In this document: positions 1-7,956 of the stretch, piece by piece
How positions within the stretch are numbered: position 1 is the first letter of the stretch
Layout: the number at the start of each line of letters is the position of its first letter
Source of the DNA: JAWXBK01 sp034439975
GTDB lineage: Bacteria; Pseudomonadota; Alphaproteobacteria; Dongiales; Dongiaceae
Direction of reading: 5' to 3'
NCBI GenBank assembly: GCA_034439975.1
Contig: JAWXBK010000065.1
Location: 1 to 12,767, forward strand
DNA: 12,767 nucleotides
The notes under the pieces: generated by a model
Database searches by the model: none
What the model saw: only the letters and a program-made list of their open reading frames with translations
What the model was told of the DNA's origin: nothing
Program-made: the position numbers and the translations under genes

Positions 1-3000
1 ACGTCAAGGGCGGCATCGTGACCTGGGAAACGCAGCAGACCGACTATCCGCGCACCCGGCCCGAGTTGCCGAATCACGAGCCGCGCGGCTGCAGCCGCGG
101 CGCCAGCTACAGCTGGTATCTCTACAGCGGCAACCGGCTCAAATATCCGCTAGTGCGCTCGCGCCTGCTGCGGGCCTGGCGCGAGGCGCGCGCGACGCTC
201 GCCCCGGTCGCAGCCTGGCGTTCGATCGTCGAGGATGCTGACAAGCGCGCATCGTACGTCAAACGGCGCGGGCTCGGCGGCTTCGTGCGTGCCGGCTGGG
301 ACGAGGTCAACGAAATCATCGCGGCTGCCAATGCCTACACGATCCGGCAATACGGGCCCGATCGCATCGCCGGCTTCTCGCCCATCCCTGCCATGTCGAT
401 GGTCTCCTACGCGGCCGGTTCGCGCTATCTGTCGTTGCTCGGCGGCGTGAGCTTGAGCTTTTACGACTGGTATTGCGATCTGCCGCCGGCATCGCCACAG
501 ACCTGGGGCGAGCAGACCGACGTGCCCGAGAGTGCCGACTGGTACAATTCCGGTTTCCTGATGCTTTGGGGCTCGAACGTTCCGCAGACGCGCACGCCCG
601 ATGCGCATTTCTACACCGAGGCGCGCTACCGAGGCGCCAAGAGCGTCGTGGTCTCGCCCGACTACAGCGAGGCTTCGAAGTTTGCCGATCTGTGGCTGTC
701 GCCGAAGCAGGGAACCGATGCTGCGCTCGCAATGGCACTCGGGCACGTCATCCTGCGGGAATTTCATCTCGATCGGCCGGTTCCGTATTTCATCGAATAC
801 GCCAAGCAGTATACCGACATGCCGATGCTGGTTCGGCTGGTAAAGAAAGGCGATTCATTTGTCGCCGACAGATTGCTGCGCGCATCGGATTTCGACGGCG
901 CTATGGATCAGTCGAACAATCCTGACTGGAAGACGGTCGCGATTGACAGCAAGACCGGTTCGGTCGTCGTGCCACAGGGATCGGTCGGTTTCCGCTGGGG
1001 CGAGCAGGGGAAGTGGAATCTTGAGCCGCGCGACGCCGCAGGCAGGGATATCGAGCTGAGCTTGAGCGTATCCGAGGGCGATGCAACCCGCACTGTCGAT
1101 GTCGGTTTCCCCTATTTTGGTAATCGCCATCACGACTATTTCGCCGGCACCGACCATAAAGACGTGCTCGTGCGGAAGGTACCGGTCAGGGCTCTCGCTC
1201 TCAAGGACGGCGAGGCGCTCGTTGCGACAGTGTTCGACCTGCTGGCTGCCAATTATGGGCTCGATCGCGGCTTTGGCGGCGACAATGTCGCATCGTCATT
1301 CGACGACGACGTGCCCTATACACCGGCCTGGCAGGAAAAGATCACCGGCGTGCCGCGCAGTCATGTCGTCACTGTCGCACGCGAGTTCGCACGCAATGCC
1401 GAAAAGACCCGCGGCAAGTCAATGGTGATTCTGGGTGCCGGTTTGAATCACTGGTACCATATGGATATGAACTATCGCGGCATCATCAATCTTCTGGTGA
1501 TGTGCGGCTGCATCGGCCAGTCGGGTGGCGGCTGGTCGCATTATGTCGGGCAGGAGAAGCTCAGGCCGCAAACCGGCTGGCTGCCGCTCGCCTTTGCGCT
1601 CGACTGGACACGCCCGCCGCGCCAGCAGAACTCGACCTCATACTGGTACGCGCACACCGATCAGTGGCGCTACGAAACGCTCGACGTCAGCGAGATTCTC
1701 TCGCCGACAGCGCCCGAGGGAAACTGGAGCGGCTCGCTGATCGATTTCAACGTTCGCGCGGAGCGCATGGGCTGGCTTCCTTCGGCACCGCAGCTGCAGG
1801 CCAACCCGCTCGACATCGCCGCGAAAGCCGAGGCGGCCGGCGTCGAGGCGAAGGATTATGTCACGAGCCGGCTCAAGAGCGGCGAGCTCAAGCTCTCCTG
1901 CGACGACCCCGACAATCCGCAAAACTGGCCGCGCAACCTGTTCGTCTGGCGCTCGAACCTGCTGGGATCGAGCGGCAAGGGCCACGAATATTTTCTCAAG
2001 CATCTGCTTGGTACGTCGCATGGCGTGCAGGGCCGCGATCTCGGTGAGGAAGGTGGCGACAAGCCTGAGGATGTCGTCTGGCACGACAAGGCCCCCGAAG
2101 GAAAGCTCGACCTGCTGGTGACCATCGATTTCCGCATGTCCACGACCTGCGTTTACTCGGACATCGTTCTGCCGACCGCCACATGGTACGAGAAGAACGA
2201 TCTCAACACCTCGGACATGCATCCGTTCATCCATCCGCTGACGAGTGCGATCGATCCGGTCTGGGAGAGCCGCAGCGACTGGGACATCTACAAGGGCATC
2301 GCCCGTGCCTTCTCCGATGTCGCGCCGGAGGTCCTCGGGGTCGAGAAAGATGTTGTCTTGACGCCGATCCTGCACGATACGCCGGGCGAGATCGCCCAAG
2401 CTTTCGACGTCAAGGACTGGAAGCGCGGCGAGGTCGAGCCGATACCCGGCAAGACGATGGCGCAGGTAACCGTCGTCGAGCGCGACTATCCCAACGTCTA
2501 TCGGTGCTTCACTGCGCTGGGGCCGCTCATGACAAAGCTCGGCAACGGCGGCAAGGGGATAAGCTGGACGACCGAGACCGAGGTCGAAAACCTTCGGCGC
2601 CTCAACGGCACGGTCGGAGAAGCTGGACCGACACAGGGTATGGCGCGCATCGAGACCGACATCGATGCGGCAGAGGTCATACTGATGCTGGCACCGGAAA
2701 CCAATGGCGAGGTCGCGGTCAGGGCGTGGAAATCGCTCGGCAAGGCAACGGGTCGCGAGCATGCACATCTCGCGCTGCCCAAGGAGGACGAGAAGATCCG
2801 CTTTCGCGACGTCGTAGCCCAACCGCGCAAGATCATCTCGTCGCCGATCTGGTCGGGGCTCGAATCCGAAAAAGTCTGCTACAACGCGGGTTACACCAAC
2901 GTGCACGAGCTGATTCCCTGGCGCACGCTGACTGGCCGCCAGCAGCTCTACCAAGACCACCTCTGGATGCGGGCCTTCGGCGAGGCGTTATGCGTCTACC

Positions 3001-3560
3001 GGCCGCCGATCGACACCAAGACAATAAAGCCGATGATCGATGCGCGCTCGAACGGCAATCCGCAGATCGTTCTGAACTTCATCACACCGCACCAGAAATG
3101 GGGAATCCACTCGACCTATACCGACAATCTCCTCATGCTCACGCTCTCGCGCGGGGGACCGATCGTGTGGATCAGCGAGACCGATGCGAACAAGGCCGGC
3201 ATCGAGGATAATGACTGGATCGAGGCTTACAACACCAACGGCGCGCTGACCGCGCGGGCCGTCGTCTCGCAGCGCGTAAAGGAGGGTATGGCCCTCATGT
3301 ATCACGCGCAGGAGAAAATCGTGAACGTGCCCGGGTCGGAAATTACGGGCCAGCGCGGTGGCATCCATAACTCGGTCACACGGGCAACAGTCAAGCCGAC
3401 GCATATGATCGGCGGTTACGCGCAGCAGAGCTACGGCTTCAATTACTACGGCACTGTCGGCTCGAACCGCGACGAATTCATCATCGTGCGCAAGATGCAC
3501 AAGGTCGACTGGCTTGAGGATCCCGAGAGCCCGGCGATCGTTCAGACGGCCGCAGAATAG
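1..3560 (+). CDS. narG: Respiratory nitrate reductase alpha subunit NarG (5'-truncated by window edge)
   Basis: This is the catalytic subunit of membrane-bound nitrate reductase; it reduces nitrate to nitrite at a molybdenum bis-MGD centre facing the cytoplasm. The reading frame is open from base 3. GTG at 18 is an internal valine, not a start, because the frame aligns with E. coli NarG from about residue 64, so roughly 63 N-terminal codons are missing. Those would carry the His and first two Cys ligands of the FS0 [4Fe-4S] cluster. The fourth ligand is visible as the Cys of HEPRGC (codon 90-92). The Asp that ligates molybdenum is in YCDLPPASPQ (codon 477-479). Further diagnostic stretches are GAGLNHWYHMDMNYRG, QEKLRPQTGW, LPTATWYEK, SDMHPFIHPL and GTVGSNRDEF near the C-terminus. 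Restored length would be about 1,248 residues, equal to E. coli NarG (1,247). No frameshift or internal stop is seen. narH follows after 30 bases. The operon promoter lies outside the window. Confidence 0.98.
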   Translation, partial: VKGGIVTWETQQTDYPRTRPELPNHEPRGCSRGASYSWYLYSGNRLKYPLVRSRLLRAWREARATLAPVAAWRSIVEDADKRASYVKRRGLGGFVRAGWDEVNEIIAAANAYTIRQYGPDRIAGFSPIPAMSMVSYAAGSRYLSLLGGVSLSFYDWYCDLPPASPQTWGEQTDVPESADWYNSGFLMLWGSNVPQTRTPDAHFYTEARYRGAKSVVVSPDYSEASKFADLWLSPKQGTDAALAMALGHVILREFHLDRPVPYFIEYAKQYTDMPMLVRLVKKGDSFVADRLLRASDFDGAMDQSNNPDWKTVAIDSKTGSVVVPQGSVGFRWGEQGKWNLEPRDAAGRDIELSLSVSEGDATRTVDVGFPYFGNRHHDYFAGTDHKDVLVRKVPVRALALKDGEALVATVFDLLAANYGLDRGFGGDNVASSFDDDVPYTPAWQEKITGVPRSHVVTVAREFARNAEKTRGKSMVILGAGLNHWYHMDMNYRGIINLLVMCGCIGQSGGGWSHYVGQEKLRPQTGWLPLAFALDWTRPPRQQNSTSYWYAHTDQWRYETLDVSEILSPTAPEGNWSGSLIDFNVRAERMGWLPSAPQLQANPLDIAAKAEAAGVEAKDYVTSRLKSGELKLSCDDPDNPQNWPRNLFVWRSNLLGSSGKGHEYFLKHLLGTSHGVQGRDLGEEGGDKPEDVVWHDKAPEGKLDLLVTIDFRMSTTCVYSDIVLPTATWYEKNDLNTSDMHPFIHPLTSAIDPVWESRSDWDIYKGIARAFSDVAPEVLGVEKDVVLTPILHDTPGEIAQAFDVKDWKRGEVEPIPGKTMAQVTVVERDYPNVYRCFTALGPLMTKLGNGGKGISWTTETEVENLRRLNGTVGEAGPTQGMARIETDIDAAEVILMLAPETNGEVAVRAWKSLGKATGREHAHLALPKEDEKIRFRDVVAQPRKIISSPIWSGLESEKVCYNAGYTNVHELIPWRTLTGRQQLYQDHLWMRAFGEALCVYRPPIDTKTIKPMIDARSNGNPQIVLNFITPHQKWGIHSTYTDNLLMLTLSRGGPIVWISETDANKAGIEDNDWIEAYNTNGALTARAVVSQRVKEGMALMYHAQEKIVNVPGSEITGQRGGIHNSVTRATVKPTHMIGGYAQQSYGFNYYGTVGSNRDEFIIVRKMHKVDWLEDPESPAIVQTAAE

Positions 3561-3590
3561 CCGGCCTGGCGGAAGAGGGAGACGGACGCC

Positions 3591-5114
3591 ATGAAAATAC
3601 GTGCGCAGATCGGCAAGGTGCTGAACCTCGACAAATGCATCGGATGCCATACCTGCTCGGTGACGTGCAAGAACGTCTGGACCAGCCGCGAAGGCATGGA
3701 ATACGCCTGGTTCAACAACGTCGAGACCAAGCCGGGCATCGGTTATCCGAAAGACTGGGAGAACCAGAAACGCTGGAATGGCGGCTGGAAGCGAACCGGG
3801 TCCGGCAAGTTGCAGCCGCGCATGGGCGCCAAGTGGCGGATCCTCGCGAAGATCTTCGCCAATCCTGACCTGCCGGAGATCGACGACTATTACGAGCCCT
3901 TTACCTTCGACTATGCGCATCTGCAGTCGGCACCCGAGTCGAAAGCGGCGCCGACCGCTCGGCCGCGATCGCTGATTACCGGCGAACGCATGAACAAGAT
4001 CGAATGGGGTCCGAATTGGGAAGAAATTCTGGGTGGTGAGTTTAGTAAGCGCTCGAAGGATTACAATTTCGAGGGCATCGAAAAGGAGATCTACGCCTCG
4101 TTCGAGAACACATTCATGATGTATTTGCCCCGGCTGTGCGAGCACTGCCTCAATCCGACCTGCGTGGCGGCCTGTCCGTCGGGCGCCATCTACAAACGGG
4201 AAGAAGATGGCATCGTCCTGATCGATCAGGATAAGTGCCGCGGCTGGCGGATGTGCGTCTCCGGATGCCCCTACAAGAAGATCTACTACAACTGGTCGAC
4301 GGGCAAATCGGAGAAGTGCATCTTCTGCTATCCGCGGATCGAGGCCGGTCAGCCGACCGTCTGTTCCGAAACCTGCGTCGGGCGAATCCGTTACCTTGGC
4401 GTCGTACTCTATGACGCCGACCGGATCGAGGAAGCTGCGTCCGCACCGGACGAACAGGATCTCTACGAATCCCAACTCTCGATCTTCCTCGACCCGAACG
4501 ATCCCGCGGTGCAGCGGCAGGCGCTCGCGGACGGCGTACCGCAGAACTGGCTCGATGCAGCGCGGCGTTCACCGGTCTGGAAGATGGCGATGGAGTGGCG
4601 CATCGCTTTTCCGCTGCATCCCGAGTACCGGACGCTGCCGATGGTCTGGTATGTGCCGCCACTATCGCCGATCCAGGCCGCTGCCGAGTCCGGCGCGATG
4701 GGAGTCGATGGCGACATGCCGGACGTGCGCTCGCTCAGGATTCCGCTGCGCTATCTCTCGAATCTGCTCACAGCAGGCAAGGACGAACCGGTAGCGCTTG
4801 CGCTGGAGCGTATGCTGGCGATGCGCGGTTACATGCGCGCAAAGACGGTGGACGGCGTGATCGACGAGCGGATCGCCGAGCGAGTTGGCCTGACGGCGAC
4901 GCAGATCGAGGACATGTACCACATCATGGCGATCGCCAATTACGAGGACCGGTTCGTGATTCCGACCGGGCACCGCGAGATCAGCGAGGACGCCTACGAG
5001 CTGCGCGGTTCCTGCGGTTTCAGCTTTGGCAATGGTTGTTCGGGTGGCCAGAGTGCGCCGAACCTATTTGCAACGCCCAAGCGGCACCTCAAAACGCCGA
5101 TGGAGGTCCAGTGA
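3591..5114 (+). CDS. narH: Respiratory nitrate reductase beta subunit NarH (iron-sulfur)
   Basis: NarH carries four iron-sulfur clusters that pass electrons from the NarI haems to NarG. The 507-residue product is near the usual length (E. coli 512). All ligand groups are present: C16, C19, C22, C26; C183, C186, C191, C195; C216, W219, C222, C226; and C243, C246, C258, C262. Trp219 in CRGWRMC replaces a cysteine, the family's mark of the [3Fe-4S] cluster. The start at ATG 3591 gives MKIRAQIGKVLNLDKCIGC, which aligns from the first residue with known NarH, and a purine-rich ribosome binding site (GGAAGAGGGAG) lies at 3571-3581. The stop codon TGA (5112-5114) overlaps the narJ start by one base (TGATG), so the two are probably translationally coupled. 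It is expected on the cytoplasmic face of the membrane. Confidence 0.98.
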   Translation: MKIRAQIGKVLNLDKCIGCHTCSVTCKNVWTSREGMEYAWFNNVETKPGIGYPKDWENQKRWNGGWKRTGSGKLQPRMGAKWRILAKIFANPDLPEIDDYYEPFTFDYAHLQSAPESKAAPTARPRSLITGERMNKIEWGPNWEEILGGEFSKRSKDYNFEGIEKEIYASFENTFMMYLPRLCEHCLNPTCVAACPSGAIYKREEDGIVLIDQDKCRGWRMCVSGCPYKKIYYNWSTGKSEKCIFCYPRIEAGQPTVCSETCVGRIRYLGVVLYDADRIEEAASAPDEQDLYESQLSIFLDPNDPAVQRQALADGVPQNWLDAARRSPVWKMAMEWRIAFPLHPEYRTLPMVWYVPPLSPIQAAAESGAMGVDGDMPDVRSLRIPLRYLSNLLTAGKDEPVALALERMLAMRGYMRAKTVDGVIDERIAERVGLTATQIEDMYHIMAIANYEDRFVIPTGHREISEDAYELRGSCGFSFGNGCSGGQSAPNLFATPKRHLKTPMEVQ

Positions 5115-5815
5115 TGATCGGAACTTATCGCGTACTCAGCGCACTGCTCAGCTACCCGACCGAAGAGATATGTGCAGCAGTGCCAGCAATGCGGCGAGCA
5201 TTGACCGACGAGATGCTGCTCGGTGAGCGTGCCCTGAGCCGTGTTATCCGTATCCTTGACGAGTTTGCAACCCGCGACCTCTACGACCTGCAGGAGCGCT
5301 ATGTGCTGCTGTTCGACCGGACACGCAGCCTCTCGCTGCATCTCTTCGAGCACGTCCACGGGGAGAGTCGCGATCGCGGCCAGGCGATGGTCGATCTGCT
5401 TCGGCAGTACGAGGAGGTCGGGTTGCTGCTCGATGCGCGCGAGCTTCCGGACTATCTGCCGGTTTTCCTTGAGTTCCTCGCAACACTGCCCCTGGAACGC
5501 GCCCAAGACCAGCTCGCACAGCCGGTTCATATCTTCTCGGCGCTGCGCAAGCGGCTGCAGAAGCGCAAGAGCGCCTACGCTGCCGTGTTTCTGGCGATCG
5601 AGGCGCTGGCGGCTCGGCGTGCCCCGGCGGCCGAGATTGAACAGCTTATGGCCAAGCCCGACGAGGATCCCGACGATCTCGAGGCGCTGGATCGCAACTG
5701 GGCCGACGAACCTGTCACGTTCGGCCCGGGCGCGGCGAGCGAAGGCTGCTCGCGAGTCGATGGGATGCTGAAGCGAATGGGCGCCGGCAAGCCTGCTCCG
5801 GCGCGTGGGCCCTGA
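5114..5815 (+). CDS. narJ: Nitrate reductase assembly chaperone NarJ (delta subunit)
   Basis: NarJ is a cytoplasmic chaperone that binds apo-NarGH, allows insertion of the molybdenum cofactor and iron-sulfur clusters, and holds the complex until it docks on NarI; it is not part of the final enzyme. The product is 233 residues (E. coli 236) and has the family signature FEHVHGESRDRGQAMVDLL followed by LPDYLPVFLEFLA. The frame stays open upstream to 4595, but that part overlaps narH in another frame. ATG 5114 is preferred because it gives MIGTYRVLSALLSYP, which matches the NarJ N-terminus. It also has GGAGG at 5102-5106 and overlaps the narH stop as TGATG. The C-terminal third is acidic and less conserved, as is usual. 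narI begins 11 bases after the stop. Confidence 0.96.
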   Translation: MIGTYRVLSALLSYPTEEICAAVPAMRRALTDEMLLGERALSRVIRILDEFATRDLYDLQERYVLLFDRTRSLSLHLFEHVHGESRDRGQAMVDLLRQYEEVGLLLDARELPDYLPVFLEFLATLPLERAQDQLAQPVHIFSALRKRLQKRKSAYAAVFLAIEALAARRAPAAEIEQLMAKPDEDPDDLEALDRNWADEPVTFGPGAASEGCSRVDGMLKRMGAGKPAPARGP

Positions 5816-5826
5816 GGAGACCGACC

Positions 5827-6522
5827 ATGGCTAACTATCTCAACGCCTTCCTCTTCGGTATCTATCCTTATCTCTGCATTGCCATCTTCCTGGTCGGTAG
5901 TGTCATCCGTTTCGATCGCGAACAGTTCACTTGGCGCTCCGGGTCGAGCCAGCTGTTGCGCCGGCGCCAGCTCATGGTCGGCAGCAACCTGTTCCACGTC
6001 GGCATCCTTGTGGTCTTCCTCGGGCATCTCGTCGGGCTTCTTACGCCAGTACAGGTTTTCGAAGCACTTGGTATTTCGCATGGCGCAAAGCAGATGATGG
6101 CGATTGTCGTTGGCGGCGTTTTCGGCATTCTCTGTTTCGTCGGCCTTACGATGCTCATTCATCGGCGGCTGTTCGACACGCGCATCCGCCGGACTTCCAG
6201 CTTCAGCGACATCGCCATCCTGCTGTTGCTGTGGGTCCAGCTCGTGCTGGGGCTGTTCACGATCCTTATTTCGCTGCAGCATCTTGACGGCGGTGAGATG
6301 CTCAATTTCATGGCTTGGGCCCAGGCGATCGTGACCCTCCAGGGCGGTGCGGCGGACTTTGTTGCAAACGCGCATATCCTTTTTAAGGTCCATTTGTTTC
6401 TCGGTATGACGATCTTCCTCGTATTCCCATTCACCCGGCTTGTTCACGTCTGGAGTGCGCCGGTCTGGTATCTTGGCCGCCGCGGCTACCAGATCGTCCG
6501 CACTGCGAGGTCCGCAAAGTGA
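5827..6522 (+). CDS. narI: Respiratory nitrate reductase gamma subunit NarI (cytochrome b)
   Basis: NarI is the membrane anchor. It oxidises quinol near the periplasmic side and carries electrons through two b-type haems to NarH. The product has 231 residues (E. coli 225) and about five hydrophobic segments: roughly 5-27, 50-72, 90-112, 127-150 and 186-206. The four haem ligands are in place as H57 and H67 (LFHVGILVVFLGHLVGL) and H189 and H207 (KVHLFLGM, RLVHVWS), matching E. coli H56, H66, H187 and H205. The start ATG 5827 follows GAGGAGA, which begins within the narJ stop. The next gene starts 7 bases after its TGA. The full set narGHJI therefore encodes an apparently intact enzyme. Confidence 0.97.
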   Translation: MANYLNAFLFGIYPYLCIAIFLVGSVIRFDREQFTWRSGSSQLLRRRQLMVGSNLFHVGILVVFLGHLVGLLTPVQVFEALGISHGAKQMMAIVVGGVFGILCFVGLTMLIHRRLFDTRIRRTSSFSDIAILLLLWVQLVLGLFTILISLQHLDGGEMLNFMAWAQAIVTLQGGAADFVANAHILFKVHLFLGMTIFLVFPFTRLVHVWSAPVWYLGRRGYQIVRTARSAK

Positions 6523-6529
6523 GGGTGCG

Positions 6530-7324
6530 ATGAACGACGTTACGGTCAACGGGACCACGATCACTTCCGGAGCGATCGCAGAAGAGGCGCAGAACCATCC
6601 GGCGCGCGACTGGGCCGCAGCCGAACGAGCGGCGGCCGAGGCGCTCGTCGTCCGCGAGCTGCTGCTGCAGGAAGTTGAACGCGAGGGCATCGCGCCGGTG
6701 CCATTCACGGATGTGGACGGGCGGCGCGAGACGGACGAGGAGGCCATGATCCGCGCGCTGGTCCGCGGCGCGATCTCGGTACCGGCGACCGATGAGGACA
6801 GCCTGCGGCGGTTCTACAAGAACAATCAGCGGAAGTTCAGGAGCCCCGACTTGTTCGAGGCTGCGCACATCCTTTACCCGGCGCACCCCGACGATGCGGG
6901 GGCTGTGACGGCGGCAACATCGCGAGCGGAGGCAGCGATCAAACTGCTTTGTGCGGACCCGGCGCGGTTCTCCGATGTCGCGCGATTGGAATCAGCCTGT
7001 TCCTCGGCAACGAACGGCGGCAATCTGGGCCAGGTGTCGCTGGGCCAGACGGTGCCGGAGTTCGAGACCTTTCTCGTCAACCTCGGTTCGGGCCAGCTTT
7101 GTCCAGTGCCGGTGCGCACCCGCTATGGCGTTCATGTGCTCCGACTCGATCGGCGAATCGAGGGCCGCCAGCTGTTGTTCGAAATGGTGCAGGAGCGGAT
7201 CGCTGAGTATCTTGAGCAATCGGTATGGCAACGGGCTGTTGCGCAATACATCCAGATTCTCGTGGCAAATGCGGAGATTGACGGCATCGATCTACGACGC
7301 GCTGACGGGCCGCTGGTTCAATAG
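6530..7324 (+). CDS. Parvulin (PpiC-type) peptidyl-prolyl cis-trans isomerase of the nar operon
   Basis: This is a predicted prolyl isomerase of 264 residues. The N-terminal part (1-105) is helical and charged. The parvulin-like domain spans about 107-208 and contains LFEAAHILYP (H113), FSDVARLESACS (C157), GGNLGQVSLGQTVPEFE (163-179) and RYGVHVLRLD (H202), the usual conserved positions of the fold. There is no signal peptide or membrane segment, so it should act in the cytoplasm, unlike the periplasmic SurA and PpiD. The frame is open upstream to 6440 inside narI, but ATG 6530 is preferred: it lies 7 bases after the narI stop and has GAGGG just before it. A PpiC-type gene directly after narI is known from other denitrifiers, for example the Pseudomonas aeruginosa nar locus, which suggests a role in maturing or folding the nitrate reductase. 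That role is inference. Confidence 0.88.
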   Translation: MNDVTVNGTTITSGAIAEEAQNHPARDWAAAERAAAEALVVRELLLQEVEREGIAPVPFTDVDGRRETDEEAMIRALVRGAISVPATDEDSLRRFYKNNQRKFRSPDLFEAAHILYPAHPDDAGAVTAATSRAEAAIKLLCADPARFSDVARLESACSSATNGGNLGQVSLGQTVPEFETFLVNLGSGQLCPVPVRTRYGVHVLRLDRRIEGRQLLFEMVQERIAEYLEQSVWQRAVAQYIQILVANAEIDGIDLRRADGPLVQ

Positions 7325-7335
7325 AGCAGGCGGCA

Positions 7336-7956
7336 ATGGTGAGGGCCAGAATTCGATCGAGTACTAAAGTGGCGGTGGCGACGCAACCCGATCTGGCCGC
7401 TGCGATGATGCCGCCGCCTCATTCGATGTTGCAGAATCCACTTGCTTACATCGCGGCCGAGCATGGCGGGCAACGGGCGCTCTGCAATCTGATCGAGAAC
7501 TTCGCCGGTACGCCTGACTTCGACCATGAAGTCGCCCGTGTGATTCTCCGGTATCTCGGTCGGGATTTTTCGCGGCATGTTCGAGATGAGGAGAGCGATC
7601 TCTTTCCGATACTGCGTGAACGATGCCTGCCCGAGGACGAGATCGAGATCGTGCTGGCGCGGCTGCATGCCGAACACAGGGACGAACATCGCCTGGCTGG
7701 TGGCGTCGAGTACGAACTGACGACGCTGGTCGGGCGAAAAAAGCCGATGCTTGACTTTGCACTGCGTGAACGGCTGTTTCAGTATGCCCGGTCGTTGCGG
7801 CGACATCTGGCGCTCGAGAATAGCGTCGTCCTGCCGCTCGCCCGTGCGCGCATGACACAAGCCGATCTCGCCAAGCTTTCCACTGCAATGCGCAATCGAC
7901 TTCAGGCTAGTGCGGGTTCCGGATCGTCGGCGGCCCCGGAGCAGCGATGGTCGTGA
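7336..7956 (+). CDS. Hemerythrin-like (HHE) di-iron protein, YtfE/RIC-like ligand pattern
   Basis: This is a 206-residue soluble protein with a hemerythrin-type four-helix bundle. Candidate iron ligands are H43 (AAEHGGQR), H64, H81 and E85 (RHVRDEE), H114 (HAEHRDEH, with H111 and H118 nearby), and H157 and E161 (RHLALEN). Their spacing closely follows that of the E. coli repair-of-iron-centres protein YtfE as I recall it (H84, H105, H129, E133, H160, H204, E208). The N-terminal ScdA_N domain with its cysteines is absent; residues 1-30 look unstructured. ATG 7336 lies 11 bases after the preceding stop; GTG 7369 or 7375 or ATG 7405 or 7408 are possible shorter starts. Its 3' end overlaps nnrS by 10 bases. 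In this setting it may bind NO or oxygen, or repair nitrosylated iron-sulfur centres. The exact activity is not determinable from sequence. Confidence 0.85.
   Translation: MVRARIRSSTKVAVATQPDLAAAMMPPPHSMLQNPLAYIAAEHGGQRALCNLIENFAGTPDFDHEVARVILRYLGRDFSRHVRDEESDLFPILRERCLPEDEIEIVLARLHAEHRDEHRLAGGVEYELTTLVGRKKPMLDFALRERLFQYARSLRRHLALENSVVLPLARARMTQADLAKLSTAMRNRLQASAGSGSSAAPEQRWS

Noticed and set aside
18..20. GTG as the narG start codon
   Set aside because: The frame remains open to the window edge and aligns with internal NarG sequence (VTWETQQTDYPRTRP), so this valine is internal.
1638..2960. 440-codon open frame on the - strand within narG
   Set aside because: It is fully opposite conserved NarG sequence; there is no motif and no ribosome binding site that stands out.
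2988..4475. 495-codon open frame on the - strand across the narG-narH junction
   Set aside because: It lies opposite two certain genes, shows no domain pattern and is a typical antisense shadow.
4595..5113. Upstream extension of the narJ frame
   Set aside because: It overlaps the conserved 3' end of narH in another frame, and its translation does not resemble NarJ; ATG 5114 with the TGATG overlap is the natural start.
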